Source: Erodium maritimum
Taxonomy: Eukaryota > Streptophyta > Magnoliopsida > Geraniales > Geraniaceae
Length of the DNA: 64,000 nt
Direction: 5' to 3'
Assembly (NCBI GenBank): GCA_963921825.1
Contig: OY997593.1
Coordinates: forward strand, 67,750,039 to 67,814,038
Below are positions 20,956 to 32,060 of this stretch, piece after piece. The notes under the pieces were generated by a model that was given only the letters and a program-made list of their open reading frames with translations, had not been told where the DNA came from and did not search any database. The translations under genes were made by a program, and so were the position numbers. Every line of letters begins with the position of its first letter. Positions within the stretch are counted from its first letter, which is position 1.

Positions 20956-21282
20956 ACTGGTCTCCCTCCCACCAAGGACCTCAACTTCTGTCCAGTTCAG
21001 AATAAACTATTCATCTTATGTTGTTTGCTTCTTGTTACCTATATTCTTTGTCTCTAGTTTCATTTTGTTATGCAAATCCTTTAAGGATATTTCACTAGTA
21101 CAAGGTCTATAAAAGCCTCCGTCCATGGAACAATAAATCAGCAGTTCAATTCAACTACCTTGGATTTTCTTACTCCCATTTCGGAGTACTTTCATTTTAA
21201 ACTAGAGCCTTTTTATAAATAAAAAGAAATGTACTAAAAGGGATAGTCTGCATCCCGAAATGGGAGTCACAAACTACACAAA

Positions 21283-21490
21283 CTACTGAAAATGTGTTGG
21301 TTAAGGTAGGTGGATTTATCTATTCTGCTGACTTTGTAGTCCTAGATATAGAAGAGGATCGAGAGATTCACCTCATATTAGATATATCGTTCTTGGTTAC
21401 TGCTAGAGTCTTGATCGATACTGAAAAATGTGAAATACAGGTTAGATATGGTGAGCACTTAAAGATAACCTTTCAAAGGGGCAATACATG
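21283..21490 (+). pseudogene. Ty3/gypsy aspartic protease fragment
   Basis: A 65-codon frame (from 21294) reads VKVGGFIYSADFVVLDIEED, then HLILDISFLVTARVLIDTEK and an EIQVR segment. This is the typical C-terminal half of the plant gypsy protease (usual form: ADFVVLDMEED..PIILGRPFLAT..ALIDV). The active-site DSG half is not seen, so it is a fragment. It lies on the opposite strand from the gypsy gag pieces that start at 21473, so it comes from a different insertion. Confidence 0.7.
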
Positions 21491-21858
21491 ATCTTTGTTG
21501 TATTTGACAGGATAAATGTAACATAAGCCCTTCCTCGCCTTGTCCTTAATGGATAATGGGGTGATCTTGGAAATAAGTGGGTTTGTATGTGGAGCTTGAT
21601 TTTGGGGATAGTAGTTTAATTGGGTCCAGGGAATGAAATTGCTCTTGTTTTTGGAGTATTTGGATTGCAATGCTGCTTGGCAAGGTTTGAGTCTAGCCTC
21701 TTCTTGCATGGACATAAACGTGACATGAGAGAGTGATCTAGAACCCAAGAGTTGAACGCTTTTTCTCAAATTAGGGATCAATCCACCAATGAAGTGAGAG
21801 ATAAAGTACTCCTCAACAAACTATGAATATTTGTAATGCATCAGAATTGAGCTCAATA
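21473..21858 (-). pseudogene. Gypsy gag, C-terminal part (left of a nested copia)
   Basis: On the minus strand the sequence reads VEEYFISHFIGGLIPNLRK, then SLSHVTFMSMQEEAR and, at the end, KARKGLCYIYPVKYNKDHV. The last is the usual start of the chromovirus-type zinc knuckle (GLCY.C..KY...H.C) with cysteines partly lost. It continues the gag whose N-terminal part lies at 23717-24625; the two halves are separated by the copia element at 21859-23716. Confidence 0.68.
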
Positions 21859-22298
21859 TGTGAGATGTTTTAATCGACCTAGCATGTTTCATATTATTTT
21901 AATAGCATAACTAAATCGATATTTGCATAATTTGTTAAAGATTGCTAACCTTCCGCCATAGTCATGACTGAGATATTGCTTGGGCTCTTGGTGCTTCTAA
22001 GCCTCACACAACTTTCTTAATGATGGTGTATCTCTCTATAATTTGACATGGAGAGTGTTCTTTAGTGTTGTCTGTTGTTGTGTGAGCTTGAGGACCAAGG
22101 TCATGTACTTATAGTGTATGCGTCTAGCCATCATAGAACGCATGACATGAATATGGGCTATAAAAAAATCTAATGGAATGAGACTACTCTATGCATCCAA
22201 ACTACTTGTGGGAGGTGTCCATAAATCAAGGGAATATAGACCTCTTGAGTGAGAACAAAGTTGACTTCATAATTGTCAACACAACAAAATTGTCAACA
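21859..22298 (-). repeat. 3' LTR of the nested copia
   Basis: Begins TGTGAGATGTTTTAATCG and ends ATTGTCAACA on the plus strand. It aligns along its length with 23278-23716 with many substitutions and small indels, so the insertion is old. Confidence 0.78.
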
Positions 22299-22465
22299 TT
22301 CTCTAACTTGGTTCATATTCCATTATTTTCCAAAGCATGAAAACAAATACTTGAATGGTGGCAATAATCCTTTTTAGTAATGAGAGTTATCTTTCAACTA
22401 TCACAATGTATCACGTCCTCCTTAATGCTTCCCATATAACTTAATGAATAAACCATATGTTTATT

Positions 22466-23230
22466 CTAGTCCAAAACATAATGATATTTCTCAACCAAAT
22501 GTGTATACAAAACCAAAATGAGAAATATCCAAAAACGAAAGTACATTAGGGATCCAAGTCCCATACTGTCCACATGATCCTTGAACTTTAGTGGTGGCAT
22601 GCCTTTTGTCGACGGATCTTCAATCATGAATTTAGAATTCACGTGATCAATGACCACTTATTTATCCTTAACTCGGTCTCTTATGGCTAAATATTTCACG
22701 TCGATATGTTTTCTTCGACTACCACTCTTGTGGTTTTTAGCCATAAAAACTGCAGCTGAATTGTCATAGTATATCCTTATGGGTTTAGATATAGGATCCA
22801 TAATTCTAATCCCAGAAATGAAATTATTCATCCATACACCATGCGATGTAGCCTCAAAACAAGATATGAACTCGGCCTCCATAATGGAAGTAGCAATTAG
22901 GTTTTTCTTCTCTCCTCCATGATACGCCCCCACCAGCTAACATAAAAATGTATCAAGATATTAATTTCCATGAATCAGTGCAACCGGCTAAGTCCGAATC
23001 ACAAAATCCTATCACTTCCAAGCTATGAGTTCGTCTATACATAAGCATGTAGTCATTGGTGCCTTGAAGATACCTCATGACTTTCTTCACATAGATTACT
23101 CTGATATCGACCCAATATTCCAACCAAAAATGCTATGTTAGGTCTTGTACAAACCTGAGCATACATTAAGCTTCCAACAACCGAAGCATAAAAACAAGAC
23201 ATACAATATAATTTCGGTAAAGCTTGAAAT
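22466..23230 (-). pseudogene. Copia RT end and RNase H remnant
   Basis: The frame 22658-22933 carries SIMEAEFISCFEATSHGVW, YYDNSAAVF and HIDVKYLAIRD. These are RNase H blocks of the Tnt1/SIRE-like copia type (usual MEAEYVA..EA..E.VWL and DN.SAI). The next frame (22466-22657) continues into the tail with DPSTKGMPP. Upstream, broken RT-end words such as SLMYAQVCTRPNIAF and SDLAGCTDSW are readable in more than one frame. Several stops make it dead. Confidence 0.78.
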
Positions 23231-23277
23231 ACACCCTAACATGGCTAGACAAAGGTTTATTTTGTTATGATACCAAA

Positions 23278-23716
23278 TGTAAGATGTTTTAATTGACTTA
23301 GCATGCTTCATATTATCTTAATAGCATAACTAAATCGATATTTGCGAAATTTGTTAAAATTCGCTAACCTCCCGCCGTAACCATGAGTAAGAGATTGCTT
23401 GGGCTCTTTGTGTTTCTAAGCTCTCCCACAACTTTCTTAATGACGATGCATCTCTCTAGACTCTGATATAGAGGGTGTTCTTTAGTGTTATTTGTTGTTG
23501 TGTGAGCTTAAGAACGAAGGCCATGTACTTATAGTGCACGAGTCTAGCCATCATATATAGAACTCATGACATGTGTATAAGTTGTAAAAAAAATGATGAA
23601 ATGGGACCACTTATGCATGCAATTTAATTTGGGAGTTTTCCATAAATCAAGGGAATAAACCTTTTGGTGCCAGCAAAGTTGACTTCATCATTGTCAACAC
23701 AATAAAATAGCCAAGA
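23278..23716 (-). repeat. 5' LTR of the nested copia
   Basis: Begins TGTAAGATGTTTTAATTG. It pairs with 21859-22298 and lies next to the primer-binding site. Confidence 0.78.
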
Positions 23717-24625
23717 CAATGAACTTATGCTCATAGCACTTGACACTCCTTGTTTGTTTCAGATGTTGGAAATCGATCTGAGCATCCTCATGTCCCATGA
23801 ACTTGAATTTCCACATTAGGTCATGACAAAATTGATCCCAAAATACCAATCTATGACCCAAACAATACTCAGTATACCAGTATAGTCAACATCACTAGAA
23901 AAGTGTAACAAAGTTAATCTCACTTTTGGGTCTTTATGAGAGTCGTAGTAAGAAAAGTATAGAGTTGTCTTCCTCAACCATCCTATAACATCAGAGCCAC
24001 AGAATGGAGGGAATGTGACATCGAGGGTCCTGAAATTGGACCGATGAGGTCTAAATTGGGTCTGGTTTGGAAGGTAAGGGTAAGGATGTTGGTGTAGGAA
24101 AGGTATGGTGTTTCCATTGCTCTATAGATAGTAAGGTATGGGTAATTGTGAGAAGAATGTTGGTGGTTGAATAGTGGTTATAGGGTTTGGATTTGTGTAT
24201 AGTGGTGGTGAGAATAGTTGTGGTTAAGGTGCGTGGTGAGAGGGTTCAAGGAAAAAGTGACGATGGTGGCTGGAGAACACACCATTTGGGTTTGTAGCCA
24301 AGGATGGGAAAAAAATTGGTGAGTAAGGATGTTGCATAACCTAACACCTCGTAGCTACTCCAGAAAATACAGGTTGGACTTGTGAAGGAGAAGCCAAAAT
24401 TGACTTACCACAGTCTCCACGGTCATGAATCGGGTAATCATTTCCATCAAAGCATTGAAAAGAAGCGATATGAATCGCAGGAGGAGGAGTTTGTTGTAGC
24501 ATCAGGGCCTCCAATTTCTTCTTCTTCACTTCCATTTCTACTATCACCTCGTCCATGGAGGATCGTTGAGTAGAGTCTCGCTGAACTTCTTCCCTGGCCA
24601 TAATATACCAAAGTGCGAAGATGAT
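23717..24625 (-). pseudogene. Gypsy gag, N-terminal part (right of the nested copia)
   Basis: The minus-strand frame from 24601 (MAREEVQRDSTQRS...) is the gag start. Further on the sequence reads DVTFPPFCGSDVIGWLRK, TTLYFSYYDSHKDPKVRL and LLHF, the well-known start of the gypsy gag domain (usual form F.G.dP..WL...e.yF....v.d..Kv..a..hl.g.A). Frameshifts and stops follow. The zinc-knuckle end is at 21473. Confidence 0.7.
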
Positions 24626-24638
24626 GGCTCTGATACCA
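24626..24638 (-). promoter_or_regulatory. Primer-binding site of the gypsy element (tRNA-iMet)
   Basis: Minus-strand TGGTATCAGAGCC next to a sequence starting TGTCAAGATG at 24640, which would be the inner part of its 5' LTR. Only about 140 bp remain before the CLE duplication begins. Confidence 0.75.
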
Positions 24639-24986
24639 TTGTCAAGATGCTATATGATCCATGGGCTCAAATTACTCTTTAGTGTTGCCACCTCATTTGT
24701 TTGCATGAATGAGTTTATATGCAATGCATGCATTAAATTGACACAAACACTATAATATTGCACTAATTGTGAAATGTGATGCATATACATAGGTCTTGGT
24801 GGTGCAAACTCTTTCGTTAATTTATAAATGGAATAAGAATTATTACTGGATTTTGATTTTGTGATTCTCATGATTTATCCAATAATTTTTTCCAACAGTT
24901 AAGCATATGGAATTAAAATCAAGAACATACATAATAAAAATATCACGATACCCCTAATTTCCCTAATAATTATGTGTCTTGTGTCC

Positions 24987-24993
24987 TATATAA
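24987..24993 (+). promoter_or_regulatory. TATA box of CLE gene B
   Basis: TATATAA in the shared TGTGTCTTGTGTCC context, 75 bp before the ATG. Confidence 0.72.
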
Positions 24994-25068
24994 GATCATC
25001 ACTACCTCACCTGAATTCTATCCACCCCATATCCCCCAACCTGTAACTTCAACTTAGCTGATACAGAG

Positions 25069-25341
25069 ATGGCTAATCTTCGTGCTTTGTTCTTGATCAT
25101 TTTCTTCCTGGTGACGATGATGTTCCTAGCAAACACGTCGCAGGCACGTGACATAACGACGAAGGGGATCAACAGCAGGCTTCTTCTCCGGGAGATGGGA
25201 TACAACGAAACCAAGTTGGAGTACTACAAACGATTCGCCATTGCCACGCAGGGTATCGAGACCAACCGTGAGGTTCCTAGTGGACCTAACCCAAAACATA
25301 ATGACTCTTTTCTCCCTTCCCAACATCAAACCAACAACTAA
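25069..25341 (+). CDS. CLE peptide precursor, single domain (copy B)
   Basis: 90 residues, intronless, with the same signal peptide and the same mature dodecapeptide REVPSGPNPKHN (67-78) as copy A. Differences are at 37-38 (RL for MI), 46 (N for D, which creates an NET glycosylation sequon) and the last seven residues. That the secreted peptide is unchanged while the tail drifts is what is expected if both copies still work. A 5' to 3' match beyond the gene shows it arose by segmental duplication, and the gypsy remnant now separates the copies. Confidence 0.9.
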   Translation: MANLRALFLIIFFLVTMMFLANTSQARDITTKGINSRLLLREMGYNETKLEYYKRFAIATQGIETNREVPSGPNPKHNDSFLPSQHQTNN

Positions 25342-25510
25342 GGACCTCAGGTTTTGTCCAGCTTAAAATAAACCATTCATCTTATGTTGTTTCCTTCTTG
25401 TTACCTATATTCTTTGTTTCTAGTTTCATTTTGTTATCCAACTACTTTAAGGGTCTTTCACTTGTACAAGGTCTATAAAGGCCTTAAGTCATGGAATAAT
25501 AAATCAACAG

Positions 25511-26391
25511 CTCAGTTACGTTTCATCTTCTTACAGACAGGAAGGTCTAACGCTCGTCATATTTTGTGATAAATATAAATTGTTCTTGTCTATATTGTAT
25601 GAGTATTTCAATATTATTTATTATTAATAATATATTAGTTTGTCCCTAACCAGTGAATGTATGACTCGATATAGAAAAATTCAATTAATTATACCTAACT
25701 ATATGCGCAATTCACACATTATAAGCTTTCCAAAAATATACCTAGCGGTAAAACATTTTGTGTGCATATACCCTAATTAGTTTTATTTGCACTTTACATA
25801 ACTTCCTTATTTTTTGGATGGAAAATGGTGACAATTACGTAATATTCAAAAAAAGCTCAACAATAACAAATATATAAATACTATGTAATCAAATATACTA
25901 AGAAAATATAAAGTGTTAAGATGAATAAAAATATTTATATACCTAATAATTTATATGACTAGATTCAAACACTAGATTTAAATTGATTACAATGTAATAA
26001 ATGATATAATTCGATACATCATTTTTTTAAATAAACCAAAAGTATTTCATCGTCAATATTTATTAATACTTATATTTTGTAGGAGTAATTATGAAACAAA
26101 TGAACATTTATATAAGTTGTGAGATGCTTGTGATAAAGTTATTTTAAATATGTGAGATGTTTGTAATGAATTTTTAGTAAAGAAAGAAAAATGTAAATGT
26201 TTTATGGGTTTATGAGCTAGGGTCATTTTAGTAGAAAAACTCATTTTACATCCCTTTCATACACCATCAAGTGATTTTGTATGCAAGTGCTAAGAATATG
26301 TTATTTGTAAGATGAATACAAGATGTTTGTGACATACATGTGAAATTTATCATGACCACCTATTAGCTGTTGTTTTTAAGTGGAATTATAG
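25511..26391. other. AT-rich intergenic DNA
   Basis: No gene, repeat boundary or motif recognised. Long A/T runs throughout. Confidence 0.5.
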
Positions 26392-26400
26392 TTCATCTTA

Positions 26401-27695
26401 GGGAAAATATCACAAAGTTACCCTCAATTTTTAGCCATTTTCAAAAAGTTACCCCAAATTATAAACGTTTTCAAAATGATACCCTAACTTCCAATTTTGC
26501 TCAAACTAGTCAACGCCGTCAACTTTCCATCCAAAAAAAGTAAAAAGTCTAAAATGCCCCTCACTTACAATCTAATTTTCAAACCCCTGCCACTGTACAG
26601 ATTTTTATTGAAAAATTATTTATTACTTTCATTATTAGTATTTTTTATTCTTTAGCATCATATTTATTTTTGAAAAAATATATACAATTAAGATTAATTA
26701 TTCATTTTCATTGAAAAATATTTATTACTTACAATATTAGTATTTATTATTTTTTTAGTATCAGATTTATTTTTGAAAATATATATACAAATCAGATTAA
26801 TTATTCATTTTTTTTATTATAAATATGAATCAATTTTATTAAATATTTTTACTAATATTTACATTGTCTTCTTCATTGGCTTGGTTCTACAGCTCCGACA
26901 AGTTCCAGCAAGCCTCCCCATTCCAACCTCCATCATCTAGCCAAAATTAGAAGCAACTTAACAGAATTCTACCAAAGCCTCAAATATCTCCATACAACAA
27001 CCAAGCTCCAATGAATCTTCAAATCTTAATTCCCAAACACTATCAAACCTCATAATCCCCAAATCTAAATACCAATAAAACGTAAGAAATGAAGCTCCAA
27101 GATGAAACCCTAAGAGAATTGATCTATTTGCCAAAGAGAGTTTTCCCAACAGCTTTCATGGAACCCGTAGCTCTTCATCTCATAATCGAAGAGAGGGCCC
27201 TCTCATGGCGGCTTCCACGGTAGTGCGACGGAAGTGATGAGCTCGCCATCGCCGGAATCGCAGGGGATCGAGCCGGAGATGGAGTTTATGTGTAGAAGCT
27301 CGGGCCGGTTGAGGGTACGAGAATGGTTGTTGAAACAGAGAGAAAGGAGAGAACAGATCGGGGCGGCGGAGAAGAGAGGGTCGGTTGAGGGTAAGGGTCT
27401 GGACGTCTCGAGCTCCAACACTTGCAAAGAGAGGAAGTGAAGCTTGAATGGACGAAGAATGAATGGTGGGAGAGATAAGGTTGTTAGGGTTTGAGAGGAT
27501 AAGGGGCAATGTTGGTATTTTAGAAAAAAATCAGACATGCGCATTGTACATGTTAACTTTTCCATCCAAAATCAAACGGAAAATGACTAACATGATATTA
27601 TGGAGAACTTGAGGTATCAGTTTGTGGTTTTCGAAAGTTGAGTGTAACATTTTGAAATTCGCTGTAAGTTAAGGGTACATTTATGATATTATCCC
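26401..27695. mobile_element. Mutator-like element with 9-bp target duplication (Pack-MULE candidate)
   Basis: 1,295 bp flanked by exact 9-bp direct repeats TTCATCTTA at 26392-26400 and 27696-27704. The ends are inverted repeats: GGGAAAATATCACAAAGTTA on the left matches the complement of the right end (GGGATAATATCATAAATGTA) with few differences, and similarity continues inward. A 9-bp duplication with long inverted ends marks the Mutator superfamily. There is no transposase. The middle is AT-rich to about 26880, then gene-like and GC-rich (27160-27560). Confidence 0.85.
26885..27565 (-). pseudogene. Gene-like cargo inside the Mutator-like element
   Basis: Base composition jumps from AT-rich ends to a GC-rich block. 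On the minus strand, overlapping open frames of 109 (27180-27509) and 120 codons (27203-27565) and a lower frame at 26958-27149 look like the 5' UTR, first exon and first intron of a normal plant gene. No protein motif is recognised, so the source gene is unknown. Which strand is the sense strand is not certain. Confidence 0.4.
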
Positions 27696-27704
27696 TTCAT
27701 CTTA

Positions 27705-28498
27705 TTAGGTCATAAAAAGACTAGGTATAATTAAAAGGGTAGACGGAGTCTTAGACATGGACGAGATGCTGACCTTGTAATAAAGATGTCAAACTACTCC
27801 AGATGAAAAAGTAGAGATCTGTCTTTATTCTCGTGGGAAGGCGTATAAATCAATTTTCCCAACTTGACTATAATAAACATGTTTTGCTTGAACTATACCA
27901 TGGTCCTTTGGTGGGAACCCGGGGTGAAAGAGGGGAGTCTTTTAGCTGACCGAGGAGTTGCCTTAGGAATGGATAAGGAGAAGGATCATGTTCTTTTAGG
28001 TGTCTTCTCAATAGCACAGTTGATCCCACCAACATCATTTAACTCGACAAGGCTCCACAACAGACTTCGTCTTATTGTTTGGGCCAACAAAGGCTACTAA
28101 ATCTGAATGTCGATGCCCTCGGCATTGAGATCCTATGGTCTAGAAATGTCGCCAACCATGTAAACGCTTTAGGCGTGGGAAACTAACGCAAAGAATGAGA
28201 GAACCACTACAACAACTAGCCGTGGACCGTCGACGATCATGTACTTACTCATGACGTGGGAAGCTAACATGGGAAAGGGGAGAAGCATCGCAACAGGTAT
28301 CCACAGGTCATTTCCAGAGATGCATCATCCTTCAGATACAACGACGCTGATATATGGAGGTGCGGGAGAAAAAACAACCGGAATATATGGACCCCACGAG
28401 CATCCTCTTGATAATGAAGATATTTTATATCTCCAAATTTTATTTAATTATTATTATTTGTTGATAAACCGAAGCATAATAGATTTGACGTGTTAATA
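27705..28498. other. Intergenic DNA
   Basis: A 78-codon plus frame at 27864-28100 shows no motif. Nothing else is recognised. Confidence 0.4.
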
Positions 28499-30240
28499 CG
28501 ACGCCCTCTCTCAAGCTCCTTCTCAAGCTCTCTTCTCATCAACAATGAAACAAGTCAGCAGATTCTCCAGCAAGCTTGAATGGCTCTTCCTTTCTCCGAC
28601 TTTTGTTCAGTGTTATTTTCATCTTATAATTCTTATTGTAAGATCATCTCACGATCTAGAAAGTCTTCGGCTAAGCTGGTGTTTGGGTTTTCTCGAGCTA
28701 AGGGTAGCAAAATTCCCAAGGTTCGTATAGCGACTAAGGCCGAGAAGAAGATCAGGGCGACGAAGGTTGATCTGGCGATAAAGACTCAGGTGGTTGGGTC
28801 CAGCTCGAAGACTTCGGATGGTGGTGTTACCTGTCCCTTTAGATAGGTCAAGGGCACATGGCGACAGATTGAGCGTGAAACATCATGGTCTTAGTACGGT
28901 TAGAGGTGGAGGTCGTATGCACGTTGAGAAGCATCAGAAGGAGCTCAACTCTTCTGAGATTTTCATGCCTAATTTACCTTACAAGACTTTTGAGGATTGG
29001 TTTAAGAATTTCTTCAGCAGCTATGGTACGATCGTTGATTTTTCTCTTCTGCAACGCCCAAATAAGAAAGGTCGTTTTTTTTGGTTTAATGAAGTTTTCA
29101 TCTTCCTCAGCTGCGTCTGACGCTGTGAATAGCTTGAATGGTATTAAGTTAAATGGGCACATCCTCCTCTTTGCGATTGCCTGGAAACGAGCAGCTCAGT
29201 CGGCCCCTGTTTTAGGTTCGCAACCGGTTTTGAGCTTGGGTAGAGGTATGCTGTCACCAGTTCATCGGAGCTGACTGGAAATACTACAGCTTCGCTAGAG
29301 ACAACTGGAGTTAGGCCTGAACACTCGTTATCTGGAGTGCAACAGATTTGCTCTGTTCAGTTAGAAAAACAGAGCATGCTAAGGTCAAGTCTGATTCAAA
29401 CGGTACATGGAGGTGTGGGTGAGTTTATTGCTCTGGTACCAACCGAAGACAACACAATCCGATCACCTGTGTAGAAGCACGATGAATCGTGTGTTTTGAA
29501 CTCAAACCAGAGTTCAAAGATTGTTCATGATCCCGCGATTTCCTTGATTTCAAATTTTGAAGTCACGGCTGATATGGGAAATGCTCGGGAATGGATTGAT
29601 TCGGAGGTCCGTGGTCAGTGTGCATTTTCGGCTAAGCGTGATTCGCGTGAGATTGAAGACGATGACCTGTCTTCAAACTCGGTTAGTGGAATGGAATCCA
29701 CCGTGGTTAGGCCTGCAAGCCCAATTATTATGGTTGATACTACTCAGGTGCAAGTTGTTGTGGGCCGGCTGTGTGCAAGCCCAATGAGTGGTAATGATCA
29801 AGTTTTGGGTGGTGAGGTCGAGGTTTCGGGTGTTATGCAAGAGACACCAATTGAATCAGGTTGGCCCATTGGAGGAGGAGAGTTAGAGGTCATCTTTACA
29901 TCCGTCGTGTCTAATGAGGTAGGGCCGGGTCAGTCTCTAGAGCAAGGTGCTTCTTCTGGAGGTCAGATCGGCCCATGGAAGGATGCCCTCCTCAAACCTC
30001 TGAAACGTCTGAGCCGGGCTCCTACACATCTGCCTGATTACGTTACAGATAAAGTCTTTGGTGTGAAGCTTCCACCCATTCAGAACGTGACCCAAGGAGA
30101 GATAGATCAGCTGTAATCTTTCGACGGGTGGTTGGAGAAAGCCCTCAAGACTAAGGCTCATAAGGGGTGGTCTAAATCCAATTCGGTACCTCCTCCGGAT
30201 GTTCCTCGGACTCATAATACCAGTCCAAGACTCGGGTCCT
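28499..30240 (+). pseudogene. LINE ORF1 remnant with RRM-like domain
   Basis: A pyrimidine-rich leader leads to broken frames. The readable core at about 28950-29215 is an RNA-recognition fold: SEIFMPNLPYKTFEDWF (RNP2-like), then GRFFWFNEV (RNP1-like). After a frameshift it ends in DAVNSLNGIKLNGHILLFAI. A 206-codon frame (29496-30116) follows that is acidic and Ser/Val/Gly-rich and ends with LPDYVTDKVFGVKLPP. An RRM followed by a long disordered acidic tail is the build of ORF1 in many plant L1 LINEs. A decayed host RRM gene is the alternative. There is no reverse transcriptase or poly(A). Confidence 0.5.
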
Positions 30241-30244
30241 CAAT

Positions 30245-31640
30245 CGGGAACTTCAGGCTTCAAGCGATCCCTTAACCAATACTAGAACAGACCCGATGAG
30301 AACTCACTAGAACTCTCTTTTTTCCCCACTCACTTATTCGATTGGCTTCTACGAAGGAAAAAAGGCCTTAACCCTAGCCGGCGCCAACACCTTCAATTGG
30401 CGAGCTCAAACCACTCTGTAACGAGAAGAAGTGAAAACCAATCAATAAGAGTGGAAGGAGAAGAAGGGAGAAGTAAGATGAACAGAGAGGGAAAAGAGAT
30501 TACTAGATGCTAGAGCTCGAACTCAGTCCTCCGTTACCCAGTTCCGACTAACATCGAGAAAAGCCCCCAAAGAAGAAGGACCGGTATTTCTACTGAGTAC
30601 GAGCTCTAAGCAGCACAAAGTCATCACGATCTGGGGATCTGAGGCTGGAACTAGAGATGAGCCTTCTGAAGCCCTGAATTGTAACCCCTCACCGGCCAAC
30701 ACCAAGCGAAGACCCATAGATGAAGGCCTGTAGTTATACCGAGCACGAACCAACCCCAAGCCGAACAGATCTAACACCAAAGCTAACAAAAAAGCGCAAC
30801 ACCACACCAAAGGTTGTACCTCCACGTGAGCAAAGAACACTAGAGCCCTCAACACCCACAGCACCACCACGAGAGCCAAACTTGCTTGAGTCCACCCTGA
30901 CTCCGGCAAACAGAAAACACAGGTCGACCAGATCTGAGATGAATATCAGATCTAGTCTCCAAGACCAGCTCAAGCTCAGCCCACCACCCAAGCCCAACAC
31001 ATGGCCTGCCTACCACCCAAGCCCAACATGTGGCCTGGCCAAAACTCACAAAAACAGAGATGGAGCAGGTAGAACAAATTTTTCGGCGGACCACATGACG
31101 AGCCAGGCACGACACAAAGCACCATCGTTAGGAGGAAGAGGAGCAAAACCACTCCATTGAACAGCTCCAGCTAGGCCGACCGAAATGAGCTCCGTCCACC
31201 GAAAACAGAGCACCGGTGATCTCACCACGGGAAGACGACCACCAGTCACCAGAGATAGCTCTTCCTAAATCCACACCGATCTAACATCGGGGAGGTTGAG
31301 AAATAGTGTCCCACGAACCATATCTAAGACGAGTGACTGGTGACGTCGTCAACGACCTTGAAGAGGAGACCGGATCTGTAAGAGCTCGAGCTAAACTCAC
31401 CGACGTCGGGACAAGAACGAGCAGTTGTAGCACCGAGCGGGAGAACAAAAAAAAAGAAAATAGAGAGGGGATAAGAAGGAGAAGAAAGATAAGGGGAGAA
31501 GGAATCAACACCGACGATGACCATGACTAGAGTTCATGGCGTCGACGTCGGTGTGACCAAGAAGAAAGGGGGGAAAGCTAGAGGCAGCTAGGGTTTTGAA
31601 GCTAGAGAGAAAAAAGAGCTTTGAAGTCTCTCACCCTATG
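30245..31640 (-). mobile_element. Retroposon copy, minus strand
   Basis: Read from about 31640 downward it begins with the pyrimidine-rich leader seen in other copies. It contains a segment (about 30530-30790) that matches 42030-42290 inside the nested retroposon, for example GAGCTCGTACTCRGTAGAAA and CGTGCTCGGTAT. No clear A tail or target duplication was found, so it is probably truncated where it meets the LINE remnant. The open frames on both strands (30720-31160, 30523-30909) lack motifs. Confidence 0.55.
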
Positions 31641-31794
31641 TATATCTTTCTTGCTGTTGTGATCGTGTTATGGATGATTTTCAAGTTAGGGTCCATTATT
31701 GTAGGAAGTTTCTTGGACGACGGACATGATTTTTCGGCCATGCAAAGTACCGACAAACAAATCGTCGATTATATTTTGTCAGTCTTAGGGCCTC

Positions 31795-32060
31795 AATTTA
31801 TCTTAACTAACTAAATTTCTCTCGTAATGGTTGATTTCTCTATCAAAATCTGAAAACAAATCTGCAAGTCCACTGTTGGTCTTTATGGCATGTTGGGACT
31901 TGTATGGGAGGTACCATCGGCCCTAAGGATACCTTGCACTGCACTCCGCCTCTGGAATTGTAGGTAAAAGCTCACCAGAATGCACAATTTAATTGTTTAG
32001 AGACTAGTGGCACGATCTCAACATTGTGGGGTAGTAGGATCAGACAGTATCTTAGAGTCC
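31795..32060 (+). pseudogene. Rhomboid pseudo-exon
   Basis: Aligns by eye with 7945-8180 of the rhomboid gene: the intron end (TTTCTCTCGTAATGGTTG), CTGAAAACAAATC before the acceptor, the exon that codes VNCYSLYSL...GPKRYLAVY (here CGGCCCTAAGGATACCTTGC), its donor side and the following intron start. Many substitutions, small deletions and loss of the acceptor AG show decay. Only this exon and its flanks remain, so it is a DNA-level partial duplicate and not a processed copy. Confidence 0.75.

Larger units (their letters stand above)
20384..21110 (+). repeat. Duplicated segment, copy A (with CLE gene)
   Basis: About 0.7 kb including promoter, CLE gene and 3' flank matches 24785-25510 with scattered differences. 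The match starts at the LTR edge (GTCTTGGTGRTGCAAACT) and extends past the stop codon to a TATAAA-containing 3' flank. Confidence 0.85.
21859..23716 (-). mobile_element. Internally deleted Ty1/copia element nested in gypsy gag
   Basis: LTRs of about 440 bp (21859-22298 and 23278-23716) flank only 979 bp of interior. Near-identical 5-bp flanks (CAATA left, CAATG right) fit a target duplication with one change. A tRNA-Met primer-binding site (TTGGTATCAT on the minus strand) abuts the right LTR at about 23267-23277. The interior jumps from the leader to the end of RT and RNase H, so gag, protease, integrase and most RT are deleted. It belongs to a different copia lineage from the element at 1489. 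Confidence 0.8.
24785..25510 (+). repeat. Duplicated segment, copy B (with CLE gene)
   Basis: Counterpart of 20384-21110. It lacks one short stretch before the TATA box (around ATTTATCCAATAATTTTTTCC) and has a shorter tail end in the coding region. Confidence 0.85.

Noticed and set aside
28545-30116. Functional host RRM protein gene
   Set aside because: The RRM is split by a frameshift and stop codons, lacks introns with proper sites, and the build fits LINE ORF1; kept as a remnant.
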